Assembly (NCBI GenBank): GCA_964653095.1
Contig: CAZZEH010000012.1
Location: 1-64,000 of the forward strand
Direction of reading: 5' to 3'
DNA length: 64,000 bases
Source: JAMLHH01 sp964653095
GTDB taxonomy: Bacteria > Bacteroidota > Bacteroidia > Chitinophagales > JADIYW01
Below the pieces are notes generated by a model. That model had not been told where the DNA came from. It saw only the letters and a list, made by a program, of their open reading frames with translations, and ran no database searches. This document shows, piece after piece, positions 43,268-51,969 of this stretch. Within the stretch, counting starts at the first letter, position 1. The number at the start of each line of letters is the position of its first letter. The position numbers and the translations under genes were made by a program.

Positions 43268-44005
43268 ATGATAATTGTTCCTGCTATAGATTTAATTGAC
43301 GGTCAGTGTGTGAGACTGACCAAAGGAGATTACAATACCACAAAAGTATATAATCCTAATCCTGTAGAAGTGGCACAGGAGTTTGAAGCTGCAGGACTGA
43401 CTCATTTGCATCTCGTAGATTTGGACGGAGCCCGAAAACGCGAAGTCGTCAATTGGGAAGTGCTGGAAGGAATTGCAAAAAATACAAATCTGAAAATAGA
43501 TTTTAGTGGTGGATTGTCAAGTGGAGAACAAGTCGAAAAAGCGTTTAAACTCGGAGCGTATAAAGTCACAGTAGGAAGTATAGCCGTGAAGAAACTCGGT
43601 ATGTTTAAAGAATGGATAAAAGTTTTTGGCACCGACCGAATTATTTTGGGAGCAGACGTTCTTAATCATAATATCGCCATTCACGGATGGGAATCGGTTT
43701 CGGATGTCAATATCCTGAGTTTCTTAAACGGGTTTTATCGTTGGGGCGTTCGTCATGTCATGTGTACGGATGTCACCAAAGACGGTATGCTGCAGGGGCC
43801 TGCCACAGAACTTTACAAAAGTATTTTGGCAAAGTACCCTAAAATAGAATTGGTCGCAAGCGGGGGCGTGAGCAGTATAGAGGATTTGAAGGAATTGAAG
43901 GCAGCAGGATGCGCTTATGCCATTGTAGGAAAAGCTATTTATGAAGGTAAAATATCTTTGTCCGAACTCGCGGCCTTATCAGGCGAAAGCAAGAGTGAGG
44001 GATAG
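43268..44005 (+). CDS. hisA: Phosphoribosylformimino-AICAR-phosphate isomerase
   Basis: 245-residue TIM barrel from the chosen ATG, which gives the canonical start M-I-I-V-P-A-I-D-L-I-D-G with catalytic Asp8. The second catalytic Asp is in C-T-D-V-T-K-D-G (about 167-174). D-F-S-G-G (about 80-84) and A-S-G-G-V mark phosphate sites. The open frame extends upstream to 43199, but that adds a non-homologous leader. hisF follows after a 100-bp spacer of GC-rich repeats, and no hisH lies between them. Confidence 0.94.
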   Translation: MIIVPAIDLIDGQCVRLTKGDYNTTKVYNPNPVEVAQEFEAAGLTHLHLVDLDGARKREVVNWEVLEGIAKNTNLKIDFSGGLSSGEQVEKAFKLGAYKVTVGSIAVKKLGMFKEWIKVFGTDRIILGADVLNHNIAIHGWESVSDVNILSFLNGFYRWGVRHVMCTDVTKDGMLQGPATELYKSILAKYPKIELVASGGVSSIEDLKELKAAGCAYAIVGKAIYEGKISLSELAALSGESKSEG

Positions 44006-44013
44006 AGGCGATA

Positions 44014-44085
44014 TCTCCGCCAAAACGAAGTGGCGGCGGAATACAAGCCGAAAGCCCGACTCCGCCCGAGCGGAGGCACTCCCAA
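44014..44085. repeat. GC-rich palindromic repeats between hisA and hisF
   Basis: TCCGCC (44016-44021) pairs with GGCGGA (44035-44040), and CTCCGC (44060-44065) with GCGGAG (44070-44075) around CCGA. Two hairpins in the spacer are REP-like and may also affect the ratio of hisA to hisF expression (inference). Confidence 0.65.
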
Positions 44086-44105
44086 CTTAATAAAAAACAC
44101 AAAAA

Positions 44106-44852
44106 ATGACAGCTAAAAGAATTATTCCCTGTTTGGATATCAAGGACGGCAGAACGGTTAAAGGAGTACATTTTGTAAATTTTAAGGATGCCGGAGACCC
44201 GGTGGAATTGGCGCAGACTTATGTAGAACAAGGGGCAGATGAATTGGTGTTCTTGGACATCACGGCGACAGTAGAAGGGCGAAAGACTTTTGTAGATTTG
44301 GTGAGAAGAATTGCCAGGCATATTCATGTGCCGTTTACAGTAGGCGGGGGTATCGGGAGTGTGGAGGCTGCGGAAGATGTTTTGAATGCGGGGGCGCACA
44401 AAGTATCTGTCAGTTCGGCGGCGGTACGAAATCCCGATTTAATTCGGGCGCTCAGTACAAAGTTTGGGCGGGATGCGGTCGTCGTGGCAATTGATGCCAA
44501 GAAGTTAGATGAGGTGTGGAAAGTTTTTGTGAAGGGCGGGACAGAGGAAACTTCATTAGAAACGGTCGCCTGGGCAAAAAAAGCGGAAAGACTCGGAGCG
44601 GGAGAGATTTTGCTGACTTCTATGAACCACGACGGGACCAAAAGCGGCTTTGCTTTGGATATCACTGCCGATATTGTGAAAAGTGTTTCCATACCTGTAA
44701 TAGCATCCGGCGGAGCGGGAAATATAGAACACTTTGTGGAAGTATTTAAGAAAACCGATGCAGCTGCCGGGTTGGCGGCAAGTATTTTTCATTTCGGTGA
44801 AGTGAGTATTCCGGAACTGAAAGCTCGCCTTAAAGTTGAAGGAATGCTTTAG
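44106..44852 (+). CDS. hisF: Imidazole glycerol phosphate synthase cyclase subunit
   Basis: 248-residue TIM barrel paralogous to HisA. Catalytic Asp11 is in C-L-D11-I-K-D-G; the second is in V-V-A-I-D-A-K (about 130). V-G-G-G-I and A-S-G-G-A-G mark phosphate sites. It converts PRFAR with ammonia from HisH to IGP and AICAR. The partner HisH is not in the window. Its 3' end overlaps the convergent methyltransferase gene by 4 bp. Confidence 0.95.
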   Translation: MTAKRIIPCLDIKDGRTVKGVHFVNFKDAGDPVELAQTYVEQGADELVFLDITATVEGRKTFVDLVRRIARHIHVPFTVGGGIGSVEAAEDVLNAGAHKVSVSSAAVRNPDLIRALSTKFGRDAVVVAIDAKKLDEVWKVFVKGGTEETSLETVAWAKKAERLGAGEILLTSMNHDGTKSGFALDITADIVKSVSIPVIASGGAGNIEHFVEVFKKTDAAAGLAASIFHFGEVSIPELKARLKVEGML

Positions 44853-45640
44853 TATTTAATCACAAAGTGTTCAGAAACTTTGTTTTCGGGGCGTATAAAT
44901 ACAATTCCCATTTCATAAATATCCAATGTTACGGTGACTTTTGGGTGTTGTTTGATTTCATTCCAGGCCTTTTCCATGTCAGCACTCCAGTGTATATCGT
45001 CGAAAATAAATACGGTATGACTGTGTGCGTGTTTCAGAGTCTGCTCAAAATATCTTACGGTAGGTTCGTATGCATGATTGCCATCAATAAACACCATATC
45101 AAGAGGCAGCAGTTTGGGTAGGATTTCCGGCAGGATATCGTCAAAACTCCCTATGTATGAGGTGATATTCTCCGTTTCGGTTTGAGAGAATGTTTCTTGT
45201 GCGATTTGTGCGATATTGGGACAGCCTTCTATAGTGACCACCTGTCCGCTGCGATGTCCCTGACCAATATATGAAGCAGTAATACCAAGAGAAGTCCCAA
45301 GCTCCAAAGAAGTTTCAGGTTTGAAATAACGAGTGATTCTGAAGAGGAGCAAAGCATATTTTTTTCTTTTAAGACTGTTTTTTGCGATATCGCTGATTTT
45401 TCTTTCTGAACTGTTCCACTTATCCGAACCGGCTCCGAGATCAGTTACCTGAATATTTTGATGATTTTGTAAAAGCTGCTGCCTTCTGCCTTCAATTTTT
45501 TGGATAGAAATATCATATTCTTCCGACTGGTAAAACGCTTCATTCAGAAGATTAAAGACAAAAGGCGAATGGATACGCTGATGGTTTTTTGCATGCCATA
45601 AGTAACGGGCATAACTTTTTACTCTCTGCAGAATATCCAT
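44849..45640 (-). CDS. Class I SAM-dependent methyltransferase
   Basis: 263 residues. The glycine-rich SAM motif is L-E-L-G-T-S-L-G-I-T (about 115-124), followed by V-V-T-I-E-G-C-P (acidic residue after strand 2) and M-V-F-I-D-G-N-H (about 185-192), the pattern of Methyltransf_24/O-methyltransferases. The N-terminal segment H-S-P-F-V-F-N-L is typical of a Bacteroidota subgroup. The substrate is unknown. Confidence 0.87.
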   Translation of the reverse strand: MDILQRVKSYARYLWHAKNHQRIHSPFVFNLLNEAFYQSEEYDISIQKIEGRRQQLLQNHQNIQVTDLGAGSDKWNSSERKISDIAKNSLKRKKYALLLFRITRYFKPETSLELGTSLGITASYIGQGHRSGQVVTIEGCPNIAQIAQETFSQTETENITSYIGSFDDILPEILPKLLPLDMVFIDGNHAYEPTVRYFEQTLKHAHSHTVFIFDDIHWSADMEKAWNEIKQHPKVTVTLDIYEMGIVFIRPENKVSEHFVIKY

Positions 45641-45715
45641 GCGATAAAAATAGTAAAAATTGAAATCAGGAAATATAAAGTCTTATTTATGTTTTGAGGG
45701 TAGTTTTTTGCGCGT

Positions 45716-47140
45716 TTACACCTCAACTCCGTCTTTTTTGAAATACAACATCTTTTCATATTGTGCCAAAACTGTGGCCACCATGGTATCTCCGGTAATA
45801 TTGACGACTGTTCTGCACATGTCCAAAATTCTGTCCACCGGAAAGATAATGGCAATCCAGGCGGGATTTAGACCTACGGACTCAAATACAATAATGAGCA
45901 TAACCAGACCGGCGCTCGGCACGGCCGCGGTTCCGATAGAAGCTAAAGTAGTGGTCAGAATAATTGTAATTTGTTGAGCCAAAGTCAGGTCAATCATGTG
46001 AAACTGAGCCACGAAAATGACCACTACTGCCTGATACAGACTGGTGCCGTCCATATTGACCGTTGCACCTATAGGCAGAACAAAACTGCTGATTTTTGAA
46101 TCCACTTTCAGATTGTTCTCCACACATTCCAATGTAACCGGTAAAGTGGCCGCACTCGAACTGGTAGAAAATGCCAGAGAATGAGCCGGACTCAACGCCC
46201 TGAAAAAATCGCGGAAAGATATTTTTCGGGTGACAAGCTTAATAATAGTGGGATACACTGCAAACAACAGGAAGCCCAATCCGAGCAAAACCGTCAGACT
46301 GTAAACTCCAAGCCCTTTAAATATCTCGATTACTTTGGCAGGATTGTCGCCGGCAATACTGCTTACTGTCCCTGCAAGCAGAGCAAAAACGAAGTAAGGA
46401 GCTGCCCACATGATGACATCTACCATTTTTAAAAATACAGAATTGAGCGATTGAACTAATTTTACGGCAGGTGCGGCGGTTTCGGCGGGAATGAGTATGA
46501 GGCATATTCCAAAAAATACAGCGAAAAAAATTACCTGCAATAATAAACTGTTGTGTGATAGCGAATAAAATAAATTTTCGGGTACCATATCTATCAAAGG
46601 CTGTAAAGGACCTGAACTGCCTGAAGAAAGTTTAGCATTACTTTCTATTAATTCTGTCTCTGCGTTAAAGTCCGGCTGTCTGACGATACTTTGTACGACA
46701 GACTGGTTTTCAGGCAGACAACTCAGGCAAATTCCATCTTTGACAGCGACTCCGTTTTCATTGGCCCAGAGTTCATATTTGATTCTGTTATGAGTTCGGG
46801 TCTCGTAATCTGCATAAGTTCCGGGCTGAATTGTGTTGGCCAAAATCAAACCGGTACATATCGCAAATACAGTTGTGGCGAGATACATAGCCAGAGTTTT
46901 CGCACCCAGTCTGCCGAGCGTGGAGGGTGACCCGATTCCGGCAATCCCGTCAATGACGGAAAACAGAACCAATGGCACTGCGATTAGTTTGAGCAGCCTG
47001 ATAAAAATAGCTCCAAACGGGTCAATCCAGCGGAGAGTAAATTCGGAAAGTCCTGCAAAACTGGCGAATACAGCCCAGGATACACCGGCTGTCAGTCCAA
47101 TGATAATTTTCCAGTGCAGTGCGAATCTCTTTTTTCTCAA
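45716..47140 (-). CDS. Dicarboxylate/amino acid:cation symporter (DAACS)
   Basis: 474-residue secondary transporter of the glutamate/aspartate/C4-dicarboxylate family. The serine-rich hairpin motif F-S-T-S-S-S-A-A-T-L-P (about 311-321) and N-M-D-G-T in helix 7 (about 350), which forms the substrate and sodium site, are intact. An extra polar loop (about 130-185) with two close Cys (C-L-S-C) is longer than in GltP. Substrate choice between glutamate/aspartate and dicarboxylates is unresolved. Confidence 0.92.
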   Translation of the reverse strand: MRKKRFALHWKIIIGLTAGVSWAVFASFAGLSEFTLRWIDPFGAIFIRLLKLIAVPLVLFSVIDGIAGIGSPSTLGRLGAKTLAMYLATTVFAICTGLILANTIQPGTYADYETRTHNRIKYELWANENGVAVKDGICLSCLPENQSVVQSIVRQPDFNAETELIESNAKLSSGSSGPLQPLIDMVPENLFYSLSHNSLLLQVIFFAVFFGICLILIPAETAAPAVKLVQSLNSVFLKMVDVIMWAAPYFVFALLAGTVSSIAGDNPAKVIEIFKGLGVYSLTVLLGLGFLLFAVYPTIIKLVTRKISFRDFFRALSPAHSLAFSTSSSAATLPVTLECVENNLKVDSKISSFVLPIGATVNMDGTSLYQAVVVIFVAQFHMIDLTLAQQITIILTTTLASIGTAAVPSAGLVMLIIVFESVGLNPAWIAIIFPVDRILDMCRTVVNITGDTMVATVLAQYEKMLYFKKDGVEV

Positions 47141-47202
47141 GTGCGGATGTTTTGTATTTAAGGTATAATCTCGTTTAGTTAAGGATTTTTAGAAAATGAG
47201 AT

Positions 47203-47240
47203 GCCTTCAGTTCGACAGGCTCACTGACCGCAGTATGACA
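47203..47240 (+). repeat. Dispersed REP-like repeat, left of the APC permease gene
   Basis: Carries TTCAGTTCGACAGGCTCACT and GACCGCAG, preceded by GAGATGC. It matches 17,419-17,455 and is inverted relative to 49,029-49,072. Confidence 0.65.
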
Positions 47241-47263
47241 TTTTGTTAACTAACGATATTGAT

Positions 47264-48907
47264 TTAAGATAGTTTATTTCTTCTTAAAAGCCGGATGAGA
47301 TGATAGAATATGTGAGCCGTTCCAAAAATTAATGAAAAATAGTACAGGACAAAATCTTTTGAATCTATAGAATGATGAATGACGGCCACCAATATGAGCA
47401 GAAGACTTGTAATAATCATCGACCAGCTCAGAATGGGGTTGTACTCAAATATTTTTTCCGTATTCAGATTACTGTGTTTTAATCCGTAAAAATAATAGAT
47501 GTCAAGCCCTATTAATAACCAGAGAATCAGTCGAATCCAAGTATCTAACGGTAAAGAGACCATCATCAGCATACACACGGCAATTCCCATAATCGGAATA
47601 AACGGCACCATGGGTACTTTGAATCCTCTCGGAGCGTCCGGCAGCTTCTTTCGCATGACGATGATACCAAAACAAACTAATACAAAAGCAAATAAAGTAC
47701 CTATGCTGGTCATTTCTCCGACAATTTGTCCCGGTACTACTGCGGCTATCAGACTTACAAATACCGCAAAAAGTACAGAAGCATTTATAGGGGTATGGAA
47801 TTTAGGGTGTACTTTAGAAAATTTTCTTGGTACTAAGCCGTCATGACTCATAGAATAAAACACTCTCGATTGCCCCATAAGCAGGACTAAAATGACAGAC
47901 ATATAACCTGCTAATATTGCGACAATTATACCCTGCTCTAACCAACCGAAGGGGGTGTGCGAAATAGCTACTGCTACAGGTGCGAGCGCTTCCGCCTGGT
48001 TTTGAAATTCAGTATAATGCGCCAGTCCTGTCATGACATGAGCGAAGAGTACATAAAGAATCGTACAGATTACAAGAGACCCCAAAATTCCGATGGGCAT
48101 ATCCCTTTTTGGGTTTTTGGTTTCCTGCGCAGCAGTACTGATGGCATCAAAACCTATGTATGCAAAAAACATGATTCCTGCGGCACGCATAATTCCCGAT
48201 ACTCCAAAGCTTCCCCAAACACCAGTGTTTTCAATAAAATAGGGGGTGTGATTTTCGGGTTTAATATATTTCCAACCTAAGATAATGAAGGCAAATACCA
48301 CAGAAAGTTTGAGTATAACAATGACAGTAGTGAAAAATGCAGACTCTTTAATTCCTTTTATAATGATAATTGAAAGAAGCAGTACAATGAATACAGCGGG
48401 TAGATTGAATACACCCTGTACTATGCCTCCATCCGCTAATTTGATTGTTTCAAAAGGCGATATAGTCAGTTCCGGCGGAAGAGCGACACCTATATTTTTC
48501 AAAAACTTGATGAGATACTGACTCCAGCTGATAGACACGGTAGCTGCTCCGACTGCATATTCGAGTATTAAATCCCAGCCGATAATCCAGGCGATAAATT
48601 CCCCCATGGTCGCATAAGAATACGTATATGCACTCCCGGCTACGGGTATCATGGAAGCAAACTCGGCATAACAAAGCCCGGCAAAAGCACAACCAACCGC
48701 TGCAATTACAAATGAAATGGTGACAGAAGGTCCCGCAAGTCCGCCGGCAGCAATTCCGGTAATGGAAAATAATCCGGCACCGACAATAACCCCAATCCCC
48801 AAAATGATAAGGTCTGTAGCAGATAACGTTCTTTTTAACTGTGGTCCTTCTTCCGAGGAGGATAGGATATCTTTTAACGGTTTGATTTTAAATAGGTTGC
48901 TCGACAT
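47264..48907 (-). CDS. APC family amino acid permease
   Basis: 547 residues with about 13-14 membrane helices, like the cationic amino acid transporter (CAT) branch. Seen: G-I-G-V-I-V-G-A-G-L-F in the first helix (glycine-rich substrate site) and F-F-A-Y-I-G-F-D-A-I-S-T in helix 6, with E-T-K-N-P-K-R-D-M-P after it. The gene is bracketed by inverted copies of a REP-like repeat. Confidence 0.92.
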   Translation of the reverse strand: MSSNLFKIKPLKDILSSSEEGPQLKRTLSATDLIILGIGVIVGAGLFSITGIAAGGLAGPSVTISFVIAAVGCAFAGLCYAEFASMIPVAGSAYTYSYATMGEFIAWIIGWDLILEYAVGAATVSISWSQYLIKFLKNIGVALPPELTISPFETIKLADGGIVQGVFNLPAVFIVLLLSIIIIKGIKESAFFTTVIVILKLSVVFAFIILGWKYIKPENHTPYFIENTGVWGSFGVSGIMRAAGIMFFAYIGFDAISTAAQETKNPKRDMPIGILGSLVICTILYVLFAHVMTGLAHYTEFQNQAEALAPVAVAISHTPFGWLEQGIIVAILAGYMSVILVLLMGQSRVFYSMSHDGLVPRKFSKVHPKFHTPINASVLFAVFVSLIAAVVPGQIVGEMTSIGTLFAFVLVCFGIIVMRKKLPDAPRGFKVPMVPFIPIMGIAVCMLMMVSLPLDTWIRLILWLLIGLDIYYFYGLKHSNLNTEKIFEYNPILSWSMIITSLLLILVAVIHHSIDSKDFVLYYFSLIFGTAHIFYHLIRLLRRNKLS

Positions 48908-48976
48908 AAATTACAAATACCTGAAAGTTGTTAAGACGCTAAAATCAATATCGTTCGTTAACAAAAAAGATTGAGC

Positions 48977-49072
48977 TACTGTCATCCGCCAAGGCTGATC
49001 TAAAAATAATCCATTTTGCGAGGCAGAAGCTCCGCTGCGATCAGTGAGTTTTCCGAACTGTAAGCATCTCAT
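48977..49072 (-). repeat. Dispersed REP-like repeat, right of the APC permease gene
   Basis: Read on the minus strand, GAGATGC, ACAGTTCGG, CTCACTGATCGCAG and CGGAGC line up with the copy at 47,203-47,240 in opposite orientation. Additional related sequence (GGCTGA, CCGCCAAGG) extends toward 48,977. Confidence 0.6.
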
Positions 49073-49160
49073 TTCTTATGAAAGGATTTAATTAAACAAC
49101 ATTGGCGCTTAAATTATTAATTTAATTCAAATTTGAAGCGTGATTTCGTTATTTTTTTAA

Positions 49161-49193
49161 TTTGAATAGTTTAAATTTTTAGCTTTACCTTTA
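49161..49193 (+). promoter_or_regulatory. Predicted promoter of aroQ
   Basis: TTTG (49161-49164), a 21-bp spacer and TACCTTTA (49186-49193) precede the ATG at 49201 by 7 bp, so the mRNA is probably leaderless or nearly so. Confidence 0.55.
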
Positions 49194-49200
49194 TTATGTC

Positions 49201-49620
49201 ATGAAGAAACTTCTCATTATAAACGGTCCTAATTTAAATCTGATCGGGAAACGCGAACCCGATATATATGGAAAAACTTCTTTTGAAGATTATTTAGATG
49301 AGCTAAAAGAGAGATATAAAGGACAGATCGAGTTATCCTATTTTCAGTCGAATCATGAAGGTGAGATTATTGATAAACTTCATCACTCAGGTTTTGATGC
49401 AGATGGGATTATTTTAAATGCAGGAGCTTTTACGCACACCTCCGTAGCCATTTCAGATGCGATAAAAGCCATCTCTGCTCCGGTCATTGAGGTGCATATC
49501 TCCAATACTTTTCAGAGAGAAGAATTTAGACATCATTCTTTTTTGTCTCCGACTGTGAAAGGTGTAATCGTAGGATTTGGACTGGACTCCTACAGACTGG
49601 CAGTGGAATCTTTTCTTTAA
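49201..49620 (+). CDS. aroQ: Type II 3-dehydroquinate dehydratase
   Basis: 139-residue dodecameric-type enzyme of the shikimate pathway. N-G-P-N-L-N-L-I-G (about 6-14), catalytic Tyr in D-I-Y-G, Q-S-N-H-E-G, N-A-G-A-F-T-H-T-S and V-H-I-S-N, followed by R-E-E-F-R-H-H-S, are all present. Confidence 0.96.
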   Translation: MKKLLIINGPNLNLIGKREPDIYGKTSFEDYLDELKERYKGQIELSYFQSNHEGEIIDKLHHSGFDADGIILNAGAFTHTSVAISDAIKAISAPVIEVHISNTFQREEFRHHSFLSPTVKGVIVGFGLDSYRLAVESFL

Positions 49621-49688
49621 TCGGTCGGACTGCCTGAACGGTAGAATTAAAAAAAATGTTAAGCACATTATAATCCAAATGATTGGCA

Positions 49689-49696
49689 TACTTTTG
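49689..49696 (+). promoter_or_regulatory. -7 promoter box TACTTTTG of the DUF1573 gene
   Basis: A perfect TAnnTTTG located 29 bp before the preferred ATG at 49726; an alternative TTG start at 49701-49703 would be just behind it. Confidence 0.5.
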
Positions 49697-49725
49697 TATT
49701 GAATATTGAAAAACCAAGAATAGCT

Positions 49726-50148
49726 ATGAGAACAATTTTTACTTTTCTTTCTGTATTATTTTTATCCCTTTCTGTTTCGGCTCAAACCGAATTGAATTTG
49801 GATTCTAAAATCAGTTTCTCTGCCGAGGAATACGATTTTGGTGAAAAGCCTGTAGGTACTCCGATATCCCATAAGTTTGAGTTTACCAATATTGGAAATA
49901 AGCCTTTGGTACTGGCCTCTGTCAAAGCTTCATGCGGATGTACCTCTCCTTCCTGGAGTAAAGAACCTGTAATGCCCGGACAGAAAGGTATGGTGGAAGC
50001 TCAGTATAATATGGCGAGAGAGGGCAAGTTCAGAAAATCAGTCACTGTAAAAACCGGAGACGGAGAAACCATTACTTTGTACATTTCCGGAGAAGCCATA
50101 CACAAGAAAAGCGTAGAGGAAGCCAAACCCTCTTTCTTCGGGAGATAA
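49726..50148 (+). CDS. DUF1573 secreted protein
   Basis: 140 residues from the chosen ATG, with a signal peptide (M-R-T-I-F then a hydrophobic core, cleavage after V-S-A). The rest is a DUF1573 immunoglobulin-like domain with the hallmark F-x-F-T-N-I-G-x-K-P-L and S-C-G-C-T. Such proteins are abundant in Bacteroidota envelopes, with no clear function. The open frame begins earlier at a TTG, which would disrupt the signal peptide. A terminator follows. Confidence 0.88.
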   Translation: MRTIFTFLSVLFLSLSVSAQTELNLDSKISFSAEEYDFGEKPVGTPISHKFEFTNIGNKPLVLASVKASCGCTSPSWSKEPVMPGQKGMVEAQYNMAREGKFRKSVTVKTGDGETITLYISGEAIHKKSVEEAKPSFFGR

Positions 50149-50169
50149 ATTAAAATAAATATTTAGATT

Positions 50170-50205
50170 AAACTCCATGTAATATAAGCATGGAGTTTTT
50201 TATTT
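50170..50205 (+). terminator. Rho-independent terminator of the DUF1573 gene
   Basis: AAACTCCATG (50170-50179) pairs with CATGGAGTTT (50189-50198), followed by a T run. The T run merges into the next gene's -7 box. Confidence 0.88.
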
Positions 50206-50208
50206 TTG
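50201..50208 (+). promoter_or_regulatory. -7 promoter box TATTTTTG of the aminotransferase gene
   Basis: A perfect TAnnTTTG that begins inside the upstream terminator's T run and lies 9 bp before the ATG at 50218. Confidence 0.5.
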
Positions 50209-50217
50209 TACCACATT

Positions 50218-51444
50218 ATGCCACAAGTATCAAAAAAAGGCAAGTCAATGCCTTCTTCACCCATCAGGAAACTGACCCCTTATGCAGAAGTTGCAAAGAA
50301 GAAGGGAGTCCATATCTACCATTTGAATATTGGTCAGCCGGACATTGCCACTCCGGATGAGTTTTGGAGCAAATTGAAACAGATAGATTTAAATATACTG
50401 GCGTACAGCCCTTCCAGCGGTTATGATTCGCTGCGGGATAAATATGCCCGATATTTTTCAGAGAAATGCGGTCTGACACACATCACAGCCGAAGATGTAC
50501 TGATTTCTACCGGAGCTTCTGAAGCATTATTTTTTACTATCCTTTCGTTGTTTGATGAAGGAGATGAACTAATTATTCAGGAACCTCTTTACGCGAACTA
50601 TATTGGGTATTCCAAAAGCGGGAACGTCAGGATAAAAGCTGTCTCCACGTCATTTGAAGAAGGATTTTCACTGCCGTCCATTGATGAATTTGAAAAAAGT
50701 ATTACGGATAAAACAAAAGCAATTTTAATCTGCAATCCCAGTAATCCGACCGGGTACAATTATTCTTTGGATGAACTGGAAAGATTGCGGGATATTGCTT
50801 TAAAGCACGACTTGTTTATCATCAGCGATGAGGTATATCGGGTTTTTAATTATTCCGAGGAAGATCATATCAGTATGCTGTCCTTTCCCGAATTGGAGCA
50901 GCATGTGATATTGATAGATTCATTATCAAAGAAATACAGTGCGTGCGGTGCGAGAATAGGAGCAGTCGTGACTAAAAACAAAGAAGTTTTGGAAACGGTA
51001 CTGAAATTTGCTCAGCAGAGATTAAGCCCGCCAACAATCGAACAACTTGGTGCAGAAGCATTATTTGATGTGGATGACCAGTATTTTACAGATGTCAGAG
51101 AGGAGTATATTAAAAGAAGAGATGTATTAGTCCGTGGGCTGAATGCGATTGAAGGCGTACGCTGCCATACTCCGATGGGAGCATTTTACTGCATGGTGCA
51201 ATTGCCACTGATGGATTCCGAACACTTCTGCAGATGGATTTTAGAAGATTTCAGCTACGATAACTCTACTGTCATGATGGCTCCCGGATGTGGATTTTAT
51301 TCGACAGAAGGATCGGGCAGGGACGAAGTGAGAATGGCTTATGTGCTGGAGCGCGAGGATTTAAAAAAAGCTGTAAAATGCCTGGAAGAGGCTTTAAAAA
51401 CATACCAATCACTCTTCCCTGAACTCTGTAAACCTGGTGTTTAA
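50218..51444 (+). CDS. PLP-dependent aminotransferase, class I/II
   Basis: About 408 residues. Fold type I features: N-P-S-N-P-T-G-Y (about 175-182), D-E-V-Y-R-V, and the PLP-binding Lys in D-S-L-S-K-K-Y-S with G-A-R-I-G after it. R-M-A-Y near the C-terminus supplies the carboxylate-binding Arg. The exact substrate is not clear; aspartate or alanine aminotransferase-like roles are likely. The frame opens at a TTG (50206), but the promoter box supports the ATG at 50218. Confidence 0.9.
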   Translation: MPQVSKKGKSMPSSPIRKLTPYAEVAKKKGVHIYHLNIGQPDIATPDEFWSKLKQIDLNILAYSPSSGYDSLRDKYARYFSEKCGLTHITAEDVLISTGASEALFFTILSLFDEGDELIIQEPLYANYIGYSKSGNVRIKAVSTSFEEGFSLPSIDEFEKSITDKTKAILICNPSNPTGYNYSLDELERLRDIALKHDLFIISDEVYRVFNYSEEDHISMLSFPELEQHVILIDSLSKKYSACGARIGAVVTKNKEVLETVLKFAQQRLSPPTIEQLGAEALFDVDDQYFTDVREEYIKRRDVLVRGLNAIEGVRCHTPMGAFYCMVQLPLMDSEHFCRWILEDFSYDNSTVMMAPGCGFYSTEGSGRDEVRMAYVLEREDLKKAVKCLEEALKTYQSLFPELCKPGV

Positions 51445-51468
51445 ATTGTATGTTCTCAGAGAGATTCT

Positions 51469-51720
51469 TTCAGAATGGCAATTTACCAGAGTGTCACTCT
51501 GCTAAGAGTCTCAATAGCAGGATGGTTTGAGACCCTTCCACCAAAAGCAGACACAGTACAGGGTGACTTTGTTGGTAGTTGAGGGCGTGGTATATTGCAT
51601 AGGATGTGGTGGCTGAGCGGAGACGAAGCCACATATTAGAAAAGTCACTTCGAGTTGCTCCGCCTTCGGGAGCATTTCGAGTATCCTCAATGTCCCCCTC
51701 AGGCATCACATCGACGACGG
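51469..51720. repeat. Tandem REP-like unit 1
   Basis: Starts TTCAGAATGGC, then GTCACTCTGCTAAGAGTCTCA, GGTGGCTGAG, GAAGCCACATATTA, CACTTCGAGTTGCTCCGCC and CCTCAG. Unit 2 has the same order with divergence and is shorter. Confidence 0.65.
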
Positions 51721-51726
51721 ACGAGG

Positions 51727-51905
51727 TTCAGAATGGCGATTTTCCATCATGTCATTCTGCTAAGAATCTCACACCGACCACGCGGTGGCTGAGGAGCGAT
51801 AGCGTACTCGAAGCCACATATTAAAAAAATCACTTCGAGTTGCTCCGCCTTCGAGAGTGCTTCGAGTAACCTCAGCCACCTCCTCAGGCCTCGCATCGCC
51901 GCCGC
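51727..51905. repeat. Tandem REP-like unit 2
   Basis: Starts TTCAGAATGGCGATTT and has GTCATTCTGCTAAGAATCTC, GGTGGCTGAGGAGCGATAGC, GAAGCCACATATTA, CACTTCGAGTTGCTCCGCC and CTCAGCCACCTCCTCAGG in the same order as unit 1. Confidence 0.65.
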
Positions 51906-51969
51906 CCTCAGTGACCGCGTCTTCCATCAGAGGCGGATAGATACTATCCCAAAAGTGCGTAAAACCATT

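Larger units (their letters stand above)
51445..51969. other. Gene-free interval with tandem REP-like units
   Basis: About 525 bp containing two related repeat units (51,469-51,720 and 51,727-51,905) and CTCAGTGACCGCG near 51,910. I see no credible gene. Confidence 0.65.

Noticed and set aside
47264..48907. The APC permease unit as a mobile element
   Set aside because: The flanking repeats are inverted and REP-like, but no transposase or target duplication is visible; retained only as a possible inversion unit.
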